Both the position numbers and the translations under genes were made by a program. Below are positions 22,093-31,400 of a stretch of DNA of 34,085 bases, piece by piece; the stretch's first letter is position 1, and each line of letters opens with the position of its first letter. A model generated the notes under the pieces. That model saw only the letters and a list, made by a program, of their open reading frames with translations. It had not been told where the DNA came from and did no database searches. Source of the DNA: Candidatus Aminicenantes bacterium UBA4085. GTDB taxonomy: Bacteria; Acidobacteriota; Aminicenantia; Aminicenantales; UBA4085. The stretch spans positions 597 to 34,681 of the forward strand of contig DFYJ01000093.1 of the NCBI GenBank assembly GCA_002383325.1. Direction: 5' to 3'.

Positions 22093-24468
22093 ATGCCGCG
22101 CCTCCCGTCCACCCTCCGTCCGGCCGTCTTCGCCCTCCTGGCCGTCCTGACGGCCGGCGCCCTGCAGCTGCGCAGCTCGGCGGACGGGCTGACTTTCTCG
22201 GCCCACGACTTCTCCGTGGACGGAGGGAGGCTGGCCGTCGCGGCGTCCGTCATTTTCCTATTTATCCTGGGCTTGTGGGCCCTGTCCTCGCACTTCCTGG
22301 CCCGATCCACCGGCTTCCCCTACAAGCGGGCTCTGGACCTCGACCTCTGGACCTGGATGCCGATCTTGTTCCTCGCCCTGACGCCCCTGGCTCTGCGCCG
22401 TTACGTGACCCACCAGGATCTAGCCGCCCGCATCGGCCTCGGAATGACCGCCGTCCTCCTGGCCGTCATCTATCTCAAGGCCGTCGTCTGGCTCCGGGTC
22501 GCGGCCGAGCACCCGCCGCGCTTCGGCGCCGTCTGGAGGAAATTCCTGGCCCGCGGCCTCAGGTCCAAGCTGATCCTTCTCTTCCTGGCCGCCCTCCTTG
22601 TCTACAATGCCTCCTCCCTGATCCTGTCCTCGGAGGGCATCGCCTTCTCCGGCGATGAGCCGCACTACATCCTCAACGCCCACAGCCTCCTGCGGGACGG
22701 CGACCTGGATCTGGCCGACAACTACGACCGCGCCGACTATGCCGCCTATATGCCCGCCCAGGCCGTCCTTCGCCCGCACACCGTCCCGGGAGCCAAGCCC
22801 GGAAGCCGCTACTCCTTCCATTCGCCGGGCTTGTCCTTCTACCTCCTCCCCTTCTACGCGGCAGGCGCCGGTTGGAGCCGGGCCGCCCTGGTCCTCTGGC
22901 TGCGCTTCGCCATGACCATCCTGGGCGCCCTGTTCGGCCTGCAGGTCTACCTCTTCGCCCGGCGCGAGTGGGGCCGGGAAGGGCTGGCCCTGGGACTGTG
23001 GGCCGTGACGGCCTTCACGACGCCCGTCTTCTTCTATTCCCTCCACGCCTATCCCGAGATCGTGGCCGCGCTCATCTCACTGACGGTCTTCCGGCTGTTC
23101 AGGTTCTCCGAGCGGCTGACGACGGGTAAGCTCCTGCTCTGCGGATCCCTCCTTCCCGCCTTCGTCTGGCTCCACGCCCTCAAATACGTCTTCATCCTCA
23201 TCCCGCTCTTCGCCTTCTGCCTCTGGACGCTGGCTCGGCGCAAATCCCCCCTCCGTGACTGGGTTGTCTTCCTGTCCGTTCCGGCGGTCATGGCCGGTCT
23301 CTATCTTGCCTTCTCCTACAAGCTCTACGGCTCGATCAACCCGACGGCCGTCTCCTGGCAAGGCGCCATGGACGGCAAGGAGACGGCGGGCTTCCTGAAG
23401 ATGCTCTGGTCCGGCATCCCCTTCCGCTTCCGGCTGGAGACGCTGGCCGGTTATTTCCTCGACCAGCGCGACGGGCTGCTGCTCTACGCCCCGATCTACT
23501 TGTTTGCCTTTCTGGGCTTTTTCCGCATGCTGCGGGCCAAGGCCCGCCGGGCCTGGCTGATCCTGGGCATTGCCACGCCCTATGTCCTCATCTCCGCCTT
23601 CCTGACCCAGCGCACCGGCTACGCGCCCCAGGCCCGGCCCCTCGTGGCGGCCATCTGGGCTCTCATCTTCTTCCTGGGCGCGTACCTTGCCTCCGAGCGC
23701 AAGCCGGCCTTCACCGGCCTCTGGCACGGCGCTGTGGGCTGGAGCCTGCTTGGGACCTGGCTCCTGCTCAGGAACCCGCTGGCCCTCTACCAGGAGACGA
23801 CCGCCGGAGCCGTCGATCGGGGCGGCGACCTGTTCTGTCTGCTCAGCAACTTCCATCACTCCCTGCCCAAGCTGCTCCCCTCGTTTCTCAAGCTCGAGGA
23901 TTGGCGCTGGACGCCCAACTTCATCTGGCCTGTCGCGGCGGTCGTCCTGGCCGGCCTCTACTTCCTGATCCGCGGCAAGGCCAAGCCGATGCCTTTCGGC
24001 GGCCACCTGGGCCTGACGGCGGTCTTTCTGGCCCTGTTCTTCGCCTGGTTCGTCGCCGTCCCGCGCACCGTCCTCACCGCGCCCGTCACCGCGACGCTGC
24101 CGGAGGGGCCGACCTGGACGTTCTACAATCTGTCCCGGGTCGCCCTCATGCATCAGCCGGCCCGGTTTTCCCTGCTGGAGGCCGACCGCGCCTACGACTT
24201 CTGGTTCGCCTCGCCGGCCCCCCTCGACAAGCTGCGGATCGACTTCGGCTCGAACCAGGGGGACTTCGAGCTGAAGCTGGGGATGTGGGACGACCGGGCC
24301 GAGACCCTGGTCACCAAGGGGATGTTGGACATGCGGGTCTTCGACGCGCCGCCGTTCTACAAGCGGGGCGGGGAGTATCTCTACCGCGTCTCGATCGCGG
24401 TCAAGAATCTCTCGGGCGCCAAGACCATCGAACACCCCTACCAGCTGGCCCTGAGCCCGGTCAATTGA
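22093..24468 (+). CDS. GT-C-like polytopic membrane glycosyltransferase, paralog A
   Basis: A 791-residue protein with about 12 or more membrane segments and a soluble beta-rich C-terminal domain (about residues 670-791). After three or four N-terminal helices, a large loop begins with AFSGDEPHYILNAHSLL (FSGDEP at 185-190). Its acidic Asp-Glu pair fits the catalytic loop of GT-C (PMT/ArnT-like) transferases, which use polyprenyl-phosphate sugars and act on the periplasmic face. A long in-frame extension upstream would run antisense through the radical SAM gene and is rejected. It ends convergently with the GT2 gene, sharing the palindrome TCAATTGA. Acceptor unknown; it could transfer sugars to protein, lipid or glycan. 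Confidence 0.85.
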   Translation: MPRLPSTLRPAVFALLAVLTAGALQLRSSADGLTFSAHDFSVDGGRLAVAASVIFLFILGLWALSSHFLARSTGFPYKRALDLDLWTWMPILFLALTPLALRRYVTHQDLAARIGLGMTAVLLAVIYLKAVVWLRVAAEHPPRFGAVWRKFLARGLRSKLILLFLAALLVYNASSLILSSEGIAFSGDEPHYILNAHSLLRDGDLDLADNYDRADYAAYMPAQAVLRPHTVPGAKPGSRYSFHSPGLSFYLLPFYAAGAGWSRAALVLWLRFAMTILGALFGLQVYLFARREWGREGLALGLWAVTAFTTPVFFYSLHAYPEIVAALISLTVFRLFRFSERLTTGKLLLCGSLLPAFVWLHALKYVFILIPLFAFCLWTLARRKSPLRDWVVFLSVPAVMAGLYLAFSYKLYGSINPTAVSWQGAMDGKETAGFLKMLWSGIPFRFRLETLAGYFLDQRDGLLLYAPIYLFAFLGFFRMLRAKARRAWLILGIATPYVLISAFLTQRTGYAPQARPLVAAIWALIFFLGAYLASERKPAFTGLWHGAVGWSLLGTWLLLRNPLALYQETTAGAVDRGGDLFCLLSNFHHSLPKLLPSFLKLEDWRWTPNFIWPVAAVVLAGLYFLIRGKAKPMPFGGHLGLTAVFLALFFAWFVAVPRTVLTAPVTATLPEGPTWTFYNLSRVALMHQPARFSLLEADRAYDFWFASPAPLDKLRIDFGSNQGDFELKLGMWDDRAETLVTKGMLDMRVFDAPPFYKRGGEYLYRVSIAVKNLSGAKTIEHPYQLALSPVN

Positions 24469-25204
24469 ACATGGCGAACTTCAGGATACCCTTTTTGTGC
24501 AGCTTGAACTTGACCAGGGTCTTGAGGATCGACAGGCCGTAGACGATCGACCGCCCCATCCCGATCTGGGAGGCCTCCTGGAAGTAGCGGGTCTCGATGG
24601 GGATCTCCCGGATCCGCATCCCGTGCAGGACGCCCTGGGCAATGATCTCGGAGTCGAAGACGAAGTCGTCCGAGTTGGCCATGAAGGACACCGTCTCCAG
24701 GTACTTGCGGGAGTAGGCCCGCAGCCCCGAGTGGTACTCGGTGAGGTACATATAGAAGGTGGCGTTCTCCACGGCCGTCAGGAAGATGTTGGCCAAGTAC
24801 TTCCACTTGGGCATGCCCCCTTCCATGGGGTGGCCGCCCAGCATCCGCGAGCCGAAGACCGCGTCGCAGCGGCCGTCCAGAATGGGCTGGATCAGCTCCG
24901 GAATGACGGTCGGGTCGTATTGGTGGTCGGGGTGGATCATGACCACGATCTCGGCTCCCTGCTTGAGGGCTTCGGTGTAGCAGGTCTTCTGGTTGCCGCC
25001 GTACCCCCGGTTCTTCGGGTGGGCGATGACCTGGAGCCCCAGCTTGCGGGCCAGCGCGACGGTGCCGTCGCGGCTGCAGTCGTCGACCAGGAGGATGTCA
25101 TCCACCCATTCCATGGAGATGTCGTCCAGGGTTCTCTGGAGGGTCTTTTCGGCGTTATAGGCCGGCATGATGACCATCACCTTGCGGCCGTGCTTGAAGG
25201 GCAT
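24461..25204 (-). CDS. GT2-family polyprenyl-phosphate-sugar synthase-like transferase (DPM1/Ppm-like)
   Basis: A 247-residue GT-A enzyme. MVIMPAYNAEKTLQRTL, ILLVDDCSRDGT, HPKNRGYGGNQKTCY, MIHPDHQYDP, VFGSRMLGG and SGLRAYSR are all in the order seen in dolichol/polyprenyl-phosphate mannose or glucose synthases. No C-terminal GtrA-like membrane helices are present, so it is likely peripheral. ATG 25204 has a weak GGAAG box; longer in-frame starts overlap the divergent gene. It lies between two GT-C paralogs that could use its lipid-linked sugar product as donor. Confidence 0.9.
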   Translation of the reverse strand: MPFKHGRKVMVIMPAYNAEKTLQRTLDDISMEWVDDILLVDDCSRDGTVALARKLGLQVIAHPKNRGYGGNQKTCYTEALKQGAEIVVMIHPDHQYDPTVIPELIQPILDGRCDAVFGSRMLGGHPMEGGMPKWKYLANIFLTAVENATFYMYLTEYHSGLRAYSRKYLETVSFMANSDDFVFDSEIIAQGVLHGMRIREIPIETRYFQEASQIGMGRSIVYGLSILKTLVKFKLHKKGILKFAMFN

Positions 25205-25270
25205 GATGATCTTCCGGTTCAGGACTCTACCATAGATCGACCGGTCCCGCCAAACGGGAGCCGAGCCGCC

Positions 25271-25299
25271 TTGACTTGCCCCTGGGTCTGGTCTATACA
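25271..25299 (+). promoter_or_regulatory. Promoter of second GT-C gene, predicted leaderless
   Basis: TTGACT (25271-25276), 17-nt spacer, TATACA (25294-25299), then seven bases to ATG 25307. There is no Shine-Dalgarno, so transcription should begin at or next to the start codon. Confidence 0.6.
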
Positions 25300-25306
25300 C
25301 CGTTCC

Positions 25307-27733
25307 ATGCGGAAGCTCTCCTCGGCCGCTTCGACGGCGGCGATCCTGGCCGCCGTGGCCGGCCTGACCGTGGGGCTGACCCTGCTCCGCCAGTCCGCCT
25401 CGTACAGCATCCTCGGACATGGGCTGGTCCTCAACGGCCGCCTCCTGCCGCCGTTCCTGGCCCTGGGTGTCGCCATCTTCTTCGGCCTGGCCCTAGGCAT
25501 CCAGCTCTGGGCCCATGCCGGCGCCGGGACCGTGGGAAAAGATCTGGAAGAGGAACGCTTCCGCCGTGGGGCCCTGGCCTGCCTGCCTTTCGCCGCCCTG
25601 CTGGCGGCTCCGGCGCTTCTTCGGGACTACCTGACCCGGGACGATTTCCGGACGCGCCTTGGGCTTCTCTTCGCCTTCGCCCTGACCGCGGCCGTCTACC
25701 TGGCCTGGGCCGGCCGCGTCAGGCCCGTCGAGACGCCCAAGCCCGGCGGGAGAGGATCGAAGCAGGGTATCGCCACCCGCCTCACGGCTCTGCCTCTCCG
25801 CCGACGCCTCCTGGCCCTGGCCCTGGCCGCCTTCCTCCTCTATGCCGGCGCGGCGGTCGTCCTTGTTTCCCGCGGGGCCGCATTCTCGGGCGACGAGCCC
25901 AACTATCTCATCAACGCCCACAGCCTCCTCTACGACCGGGACGTCAACCTGGCCAACAACTACGCCTCCGACGACCACTTCCACTTCTATTCCCGCAAGG
26001 CCGACCCGCGGGTCAGGATGGGTGTTTACGCCCGGGAAGGCAAGAAAGGCCGCGGCCACGTCTACCCCATCAACCTGCCCGGCGTCTCCGTGCTGATGGT
26101 CCCCTTCTACGCCGCCGCCCAAGCCTTCGGCGACACCCCGGCCCGGACCGTGATCCTGCGCGGCAGCCTGATCATCTGGGCCGTCCTGCTGGGGCTTCAG
26201 ATCTACCTCCTGGCTCTCCAACTATGGAAGCGCGAGGGAGCCGCCCTGGCCTTGTGGGCGGTCTATGCCTTCAGCACGCCTGTTCTCTTCTATGCCGTTC
26301 ACTTGTACCCCGAAATTCCGATCGCCCTCTTTTCCGTCTATATCTACCGGATGGTCCGCTCCGGCCGGGCCCTGAAGCCTCTCCACCTGGCTTTCATGGG
26401 CGTCCTGCTCGGATCGTTCTTCTGGTTCGGGCTGAAGTACAACATGATCTTCTGGCCGCTGCTGGCCGTCGCGGTCTTCGACCTCTGGAAGACCCAGCGG
26501 CCGCGGGCCGGGATCCTCTGGCTCGCCGCTCCCGCGCTCGCCGGCCTGGCCCTCTTCTCCTTCGGCGTCTGGACGATGTACGGCACGATCTCGCCCTTCG
26601 CCGTCTACGAGGGCGCCATTTCCGGGGAGCAGGCCCAGGCCGTGACCAAGGCCTTCCTCGACCTGCCCCATGCGGCCCGCGTGGACGCCTTCCTGGACTA
26701 CTTCCTGGACCAGCGCGACGGCCTCTTCCTCTACGCCCCGTTCTGGATCTTCGCCCTGCTGGGATTCGTGGAGATGATCCGGCGGGCCCGGGGCGAGCTC
26801 CTGCGGCTGTTTCTCATCGCCGCGCCCTTTATCCTCAACTACGCCTTCTTCACCCACCGCCAGGGCGCCTGCCCGCAAGCCCGCGTCCTGACCCCCGTCT
26901 CCTGGATCGGCGTGATCGCGGTCGGATATTTCCTCGTTTACGCCGGCAGCCGGGTCTTCCGCTGGCTGTTCGGGCTGGCCGCCGGCGCGGGCGCGGCGCT
27001 TTCCGGCATCCTGCTGACCCACCCCGCGTTCCTCAGCCAGCCCACGACCCACGGCTACACAGGCCGGGCCGGTGACCTGTTCGTCCACCTCAGCAGCCTG
27101 CGCTTCTTTTGGCCGCCTTTCCTGCCGTCCTTCATCAAGGTCGACAACCGCGGCTATGCCCCGAATTATGTCTGGATCGGGCTGCTGGCCCTTTTCGTCG
27201 CCGCCTACATCGTCTTCGGTCGCAAAAGGGGCCGTCCGCTGCCCTTCGGATTCCACGCCGCGGCGGCGGCCCTGCTGCTGGCGGGAGCGGCGACCCTATG
27301 GGTGGCGGCCCCGCGGCCGGCCCTCTCCCCCTCCCTTCCGATCGACTTCGCCTCGGGCGGCCGGCTGGGCTTCTTCCCGGCTCAGGCGGGCGGCGGCGTC
27401 ATCCCCGGAACGGACGGATCTCTGTATCTCCACTTCGCCAGGTCGTACCGCCTCTACTTCGCTTCGCGCGAAGAGCCGGCCTCAATCGAGCTGACGTACG
27501 GTTCGCTCAAAGGAACGCACCGGGTCGCGATGTCGCTCTTCGACGTGCCGCTTCTGGCCGACCGGACCGACCGGGAGGCGAAGACGCTGGTCTTCCGGCC
27601 GGCGGCTTCCTATCGGATCGGCGGACTCCGTCTCTACCTTCTCAACGTGACTCTGGAGCACGCCTCGGGGGAATCGATGCTGGATGCCCCCTACCGGGTG
27701 CGGATCAGGCCCGTCAGGCCTCTCAGCCCATGA
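25307..27733 (+). CDS. GT-C-like polytopic membrane glycosyltransferase, paralog B
   Basis: An 808-residue paralog of the protein at 22093-24468. The two share the order of membrane helices, the loop AFSGDEPNYLINAHSLLYD (FSGDEP at 193-198), ALWAVYAFSTPVLFYAVHLYPEI, YFLDQRDGLFLYAPFWIFA, YTGRAGDLFVHLSSLRFFWP and a beta-rich C-terminal domain (about 690-808). As in paralog A, the DE pair in the first large periplasmic loop fits a GT-C catalytic site. Upstream in-frame extension is a shadow of the GT2 gene. Its end overlaps the convergent HAD gene by 11 nt. Confidence 0.85.
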   Translation: MRKLSSAASTAAILAAVAGLTVGLTLLRQSASYSILGHGLVLNGRLLPPFLALGVAIFFGLALGIQLWAHAGAGTVGKDLEEERFRRGALACLPFAALLAAPALLRDYLTRDDFRTRLGLLFAFALTAAVYLAWAGRVRPVETPKPGGRGSKQGIATRLTALPLRRRLLALALAAFLLYAGAAVVLVSRGAAFSGDEPNYLINAHSLLYDRDVNLANNYASDDHFHFYSRKADPRVRMGVYAREGKKGRGHVYPINLPGVSVLMVPFYAAAQAFGDTPARTVILRGSLIIWAVLLGLQIYLLALQLWKREGAALALWAVYAFSTPVLFYAVHLYPEIPIALFSVYIYRMVRSGRALKPLHLAFMGVLLGSFFWFGLKYNMIFWPLLAVAVFDLWKTQRPRAGILWLAAPALAGLALFSFGVWTMYGTISPFAVYEGAISGEQAQAVTKAFLDLPHAARVDAFLDYFLDQRDGLFLYAPFWIFALLGFVEMIRRARGELLRLFLIAAPFILNYAFFTHRQGACPQARVLTPVSWIGVIAVGYFLVYAGSRVFRWLFGLAAGAGAALSGILLTHPAFLSQPTTHGYTGRAGDLFVHLSSLRFFWPPFLPSFIKVDNRGYAPNYVWIGLLALFVAAYIVFGRKRGRPLPFGFHAAAAALLLAGAATLWVAAPRPALSPSLPIDFASGGRLGFFPAQAGGGVIPGTDGSLYLHFARSYRLYFASREEPASIELTYGSLKGTHRVAMSLFDVPLLADRTDREAKTLVFRPAASYRIGGLRLYLLNVTLEHASGESMLDAPYRVRIRPVRPLSP

Positions 27734-28409
27734 CGATCGAGAGGATTTCGTCCGGCGAGTCGACCAGGTAGTCCGGCAGCAGGGCCGAGAGCAGGTCGCG
27801 CCGGTGGAAGCCCCAGCTGACGGAGATGACCGGGATGGGAACGCTTCGGCAGGCCTCGATGTCCCTGGTCTCATCGCCCACGTAGATGACCTCGTCCCGC
27901 CGCAAGCCCTGCCGCCGCAGCAGCCGGCGCAGGGCTCTCTTCTTGCCGAAGAGGCGGGTCTCGGAGTGGATGAAGTCGAAGACGTCCAGGTCGCGGGCGC
28001 GAAGGAGCTTGCGGACGTTGGCGCCCGAGTTCGAGGTCAGGATCCCCAGGCGGAAGCCCGCGGCCTTGAGGGCCAGGACGAGGTCGTGGATGCCCGGGAA
28101 AAGGTCGACCTCGTGGATCCGCTCGTGCAGCTCCTTTTGCGACCGAAGCATGAGGCTGGGCAGGCGGAGCCGCGAGATATCGTATTTGCGGAGGATCTCC
28201 CGGCTGGACAGGCCGCGGAGCTTGTCCACGTCGCGCTCGCTGAGCGGCTGGATGTGGAGCTCCTCGGCGTGGTTGTTGATGATGTGAATGATCGAGGCCA
28301 GGGTGTCGGCCAGGGTGCCGTCGAAGTCGAAGATCAGCGTGGGGCGGACGGGGTCCCGGTCCGGGGCGGACTTAACCGTTTCAACGACTTGAAGAGAAGG
28401 CACGCGCAC
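27723..28409 (-). CDS. HAD-superfamily phosphatase, phosphoglycolate-phosphatase-like
   Basis: A 228-residue hydrolase. HAD motif I is FDFDGTLADT (Asp28 nucleophile, Asp30), with an alpha-helical cap at about 40-110. Motif II is ILTSNSG, the motif III lysine lies in FGKKRAL, and motif IV is VGDETRD. This fits the Gph-like group that hydrolyses small phosphates; the exact substrate is unknown. Probable start GTG 28409 (GAGG 4 nt upstream) or GTG 28403 (10 nt). It has its own strong promoter. Confidence 0.88.
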   Translation of the reverse strand: MRVPSLQVVETVKSAPDRDPVRPTLIFDFDGTLADTLASIIHIINNHAEELHIQPLSERDVDKLRGLSSREILRKYDISRLRLPSLMLRSQKELHERIHEVDLFPGIHDLVLALKAAGFRLGILTSNSGANVRKLLRARDLDVFDFIHSETRLFGKKRALRRLLRRQGLRRDEVIYVGDETRDIEACRSVPIPVISVSWGFHRRDLLSALLPDYLVDSPDEILSIVMG

Positions 28410-28422
28410 ATAACCTCAATGT

Positions 28423-28451
28423 ATTCTACCCCGTACGGACGGGGAGGTCAA
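28423..28451 (-). promoter_or_regulatory. Sigma-70 promoter of the HAD gene with a palindrome in the spacer
   Basis: Minus strand TTGACC (28451-28446), 17-nt spacer, TAGAAT (28428-28423). The spacer contains CCCCGT-N4-ACGGGG (28430-28445), a 6-bp-arm inverted repeat that could bind a regulator. The -35 overlaps the stop codon of the tricorn gene. Confidence 0.65.
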
Positions 28452-31400
28452 TGAATTCTCAATCCGTTATCCTTCCCCGCGGCGGCCAACTGCTTCATAA
28501 TTTCTTGAATGCTCCGTTCCAGCTGCTGGTCGATTCCCCGAGATAATTCATCCGGCCGATTCGTCACCTCGATATTGGGATAAACGCCGATATTTTCGAC
28601 GAAATCCTCGCCCCGGCCGTTCTGCTTTCCCTCCGCCGGATATGTGACGATCCCCCCATCCAGGAGATAGAATCCCCTTGCGGAGGCCAGGTTTCCGGCC
28701 GTCCTGCGACCGATCAGCGGGCCGCTGTTCAGAAGACGGAAGATCGCGGCGAAGTTCTCTCCGCCCGACTCGGTCCATTCATTGATCAGGCAGACCTTGG
28801 GACCGAAAAAGCCCGGACCCGGCTCCTGGATGGGCGCCTTTCCATAAGGCATACGGGAATAGTAAACCATCAAGCGGTTCAGCCTCTCGATCATCCAATA
28901 CGGAGGATAGCCGCCGCTGTTGAAGCGGATGTCCAGAATCAGTCCCTCTTTGTGGATCTGCGGATAGAAGTACCTGAAAAAGGACTCCATTCCCGGGTAG
29001 TAGGTGTCGGGAATATGGATATACCCGACTCTCCCGCCTGTCGCCTTATTCACGCGATCGATATTGCCCAAGACCCAATCGTTATAGCGCAGCCAATCGC
29101 CTTGTCTTTCCGAGAAGGAAGCGGCTTGGACCGTCACCGTCCGGGCGCCCGGCCAAGCGGGCTTTTCATGAACCGTCAGAGCCACGTTGTGGCCCGCCTT
29201 GTCGACCAAGAGGGAATCCGGGTTCAGGCGCTCGGCCAAAGGAGTTCCGTCGATGGCCAGGAGATAGTCGCCGGCCTTGATGTTCATGCCCGGCAGCGTC
29301 ATAGGACTGGCCCTTTCCACATCCTCGTTCCGCCCGCGGTAGATTTTGGCGATTCGATAGAGCCGCCGGCTTGGATCCAATTCGAGATCGATCCCGAGCA
29401 AGCCGATATTCGTTGAGGGGATCTTGGGCATCTCGCCTCCCTCGATCTCCACGTGGCTTTGGCCCAGTTCCGAGAAGAGATCCTCGATCAGGTCATTGAG
29501 ATCCCGGCGCGAGGCCACATCAGGCAGGAAGTCCTCATATCGGCGTCTCATGGCCTCCCAATCGACGCCGCGCAGCTTTTCGTCGAAAAAGAAATCCCGT
29601 TGGATGCGCCAGGCCTCGTTGAAGATCTGCCGCCACTCTTTTCGATAATCGACGGTCATGGTCAAAGCGGGGAGATCGATGATCCCGTCCCCGGCCTTTT
29701 GACCCGCGGGGATATCGATCAGGCCGACCCGGCCGGAGCCGAAATACAGGATCTTGTCCGCCCGGGCGGCCGGGGAGACGGAATAGCTTCCGCTCAAGAG
29801 AGTCGATTCCTTTTGCCCGGCCAGGTCGTAGGTCTGGATGGCCGGTTCGCCATGGTCCGGCTCCGATCGATAAATCAGCCTTCCCCGCAGCGCGTACAGG
29901 CTCCCATAATTCGAGCTTTTGACCGGCAAAGCCGTGATCCTCTGCCCCAATCCCTCGACATCGATCCGGATCGGAAAGGCCGCCGGGCCGGGCTTTCCGG
30001 CGCCGTCGCCCCGGCCGGGAGAAAATGGGGATGGCTGATCGTTGCGCAGGGTGGCGACCATGATCTTGGAAGGATTGACCCTATGATGATCTTCATCGCC
30101 GTAGGAATCTTCGATCTCGACGTTGCTGTCCGCGATCCAGAAGAGGAAATTCCCGTCCGGATCGAATCGCGGCTGGAAGGCGTTCGTCAGCTCATCGGTG
30201 ACGCGGTAGGCCTTGTCCTCCGCGAACGAATAGAGGAACACGGAGCTGCACCAGTTGGGATTTCCGCTTTCATAGACCAGCCAGCGGCTGTCGGGAGACC
30301 AGGACGCCGACACGAATCGCTCGCTCCCGAAATAGCGGTTGAAGAATATTTGGCGGGTCTCCCTGGTCTCCAGATCGATGACGTAGAAGGCCGCCCGCTT
30401 GTCGGAATAGCCGATCTTGCGCCCGTCGGGCGACCAATTGAGTCCGCCCAGCCTGGATTCCAGGCCCTGGCTGACCTGAATGGGCGCTTGGCCGCCGGCT
30501 TCCGTTTGGATATAGATCTGCTCCTCTCCGGAAGCATCCGACAGATAGGCATAACGCCGGCCGTCCGGGCTCCAGACGGCGGATCGCTCATGGATTCCGG
30601 GCGTCCCGCTCAGGTTGCGTGAGATGTTCTTTTCGGGATCCAGGGCGAACAGCTCGCCTCTGGCCTCCACGATGACCCGCTTCCCATCGGGCGACAAGGT
30701 CGCGGCGCGCATTTCGTCCCGCACGTTTTTGACCGTTGCCGCAAGGACGCGGCCGGGAAGAGGGATCTCGATCCGGAGATTGGCGATCTTCCCGCTTGGG
30801 ACATCCAGAATGCAAAGCCGGCCCCCGTTTTCGTAGATGATGCGATCGCCGCCCTTGCTCGGCCATTTGACGGCCCAATCCTTGTAGAAGGTCAGCTGGC
30901 GGACCTCCCGGCTGGGACCATGGTAGGCCCACAAATTCTGTTCCTGGGTTTCGCCCCGGTCACTGACGAAATAGATGGAGTCGCCGATCCAGAGGGGATG
31001 GTGATTGATCGAGCCATCATGGATGACCAGCTCGGCTTGACGATTCTTGAAATCATAGGTCCAGATGTCCGGCCCTGCGCCGCCCCGATATCTTTTCCAG
31101 GGCATCGTCGCGAGGCTGGTCCGGCAGAACGCCAGGCGGTCTCCCCGATCGTCCAAGCCGGCCAAATCCGCTTCCGCCGGCTCGAGAACTGTCGGAAGTC
31201 CTCCCCGGACCGGAACGGAATGGAGCCGGTTGAACCTGAAGCTGAAGCTGCTGGCCTGGGAACGAAAGATGATCTTGGTTCCGTCCGGATGCCAATCGAC
31301 GACGTATTCGTCGGCCTGATGGAAGGTCAATCTTATCGGCTTCCCTCCGCGAGCCGGCATCACATAGATTTCCTTGTTGCCCTCGAATTCCGCCGTAAAA

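Noticed and set aside
23077..24435. Minus-strand ORF of 452 codons opposite GT-C paralog A
   Set aside because: Composition (Glu/Gly/Arg/Gln-rich, no domain) is that of a shadow of hydrophobic codons on the other strand.
29453..30622. Plus-strand ORF of 389 codons inside the tricorn gene
   Set aside because: Antisense to conserved propeller blades and catalytic segments; no domain or ribosome site seen.
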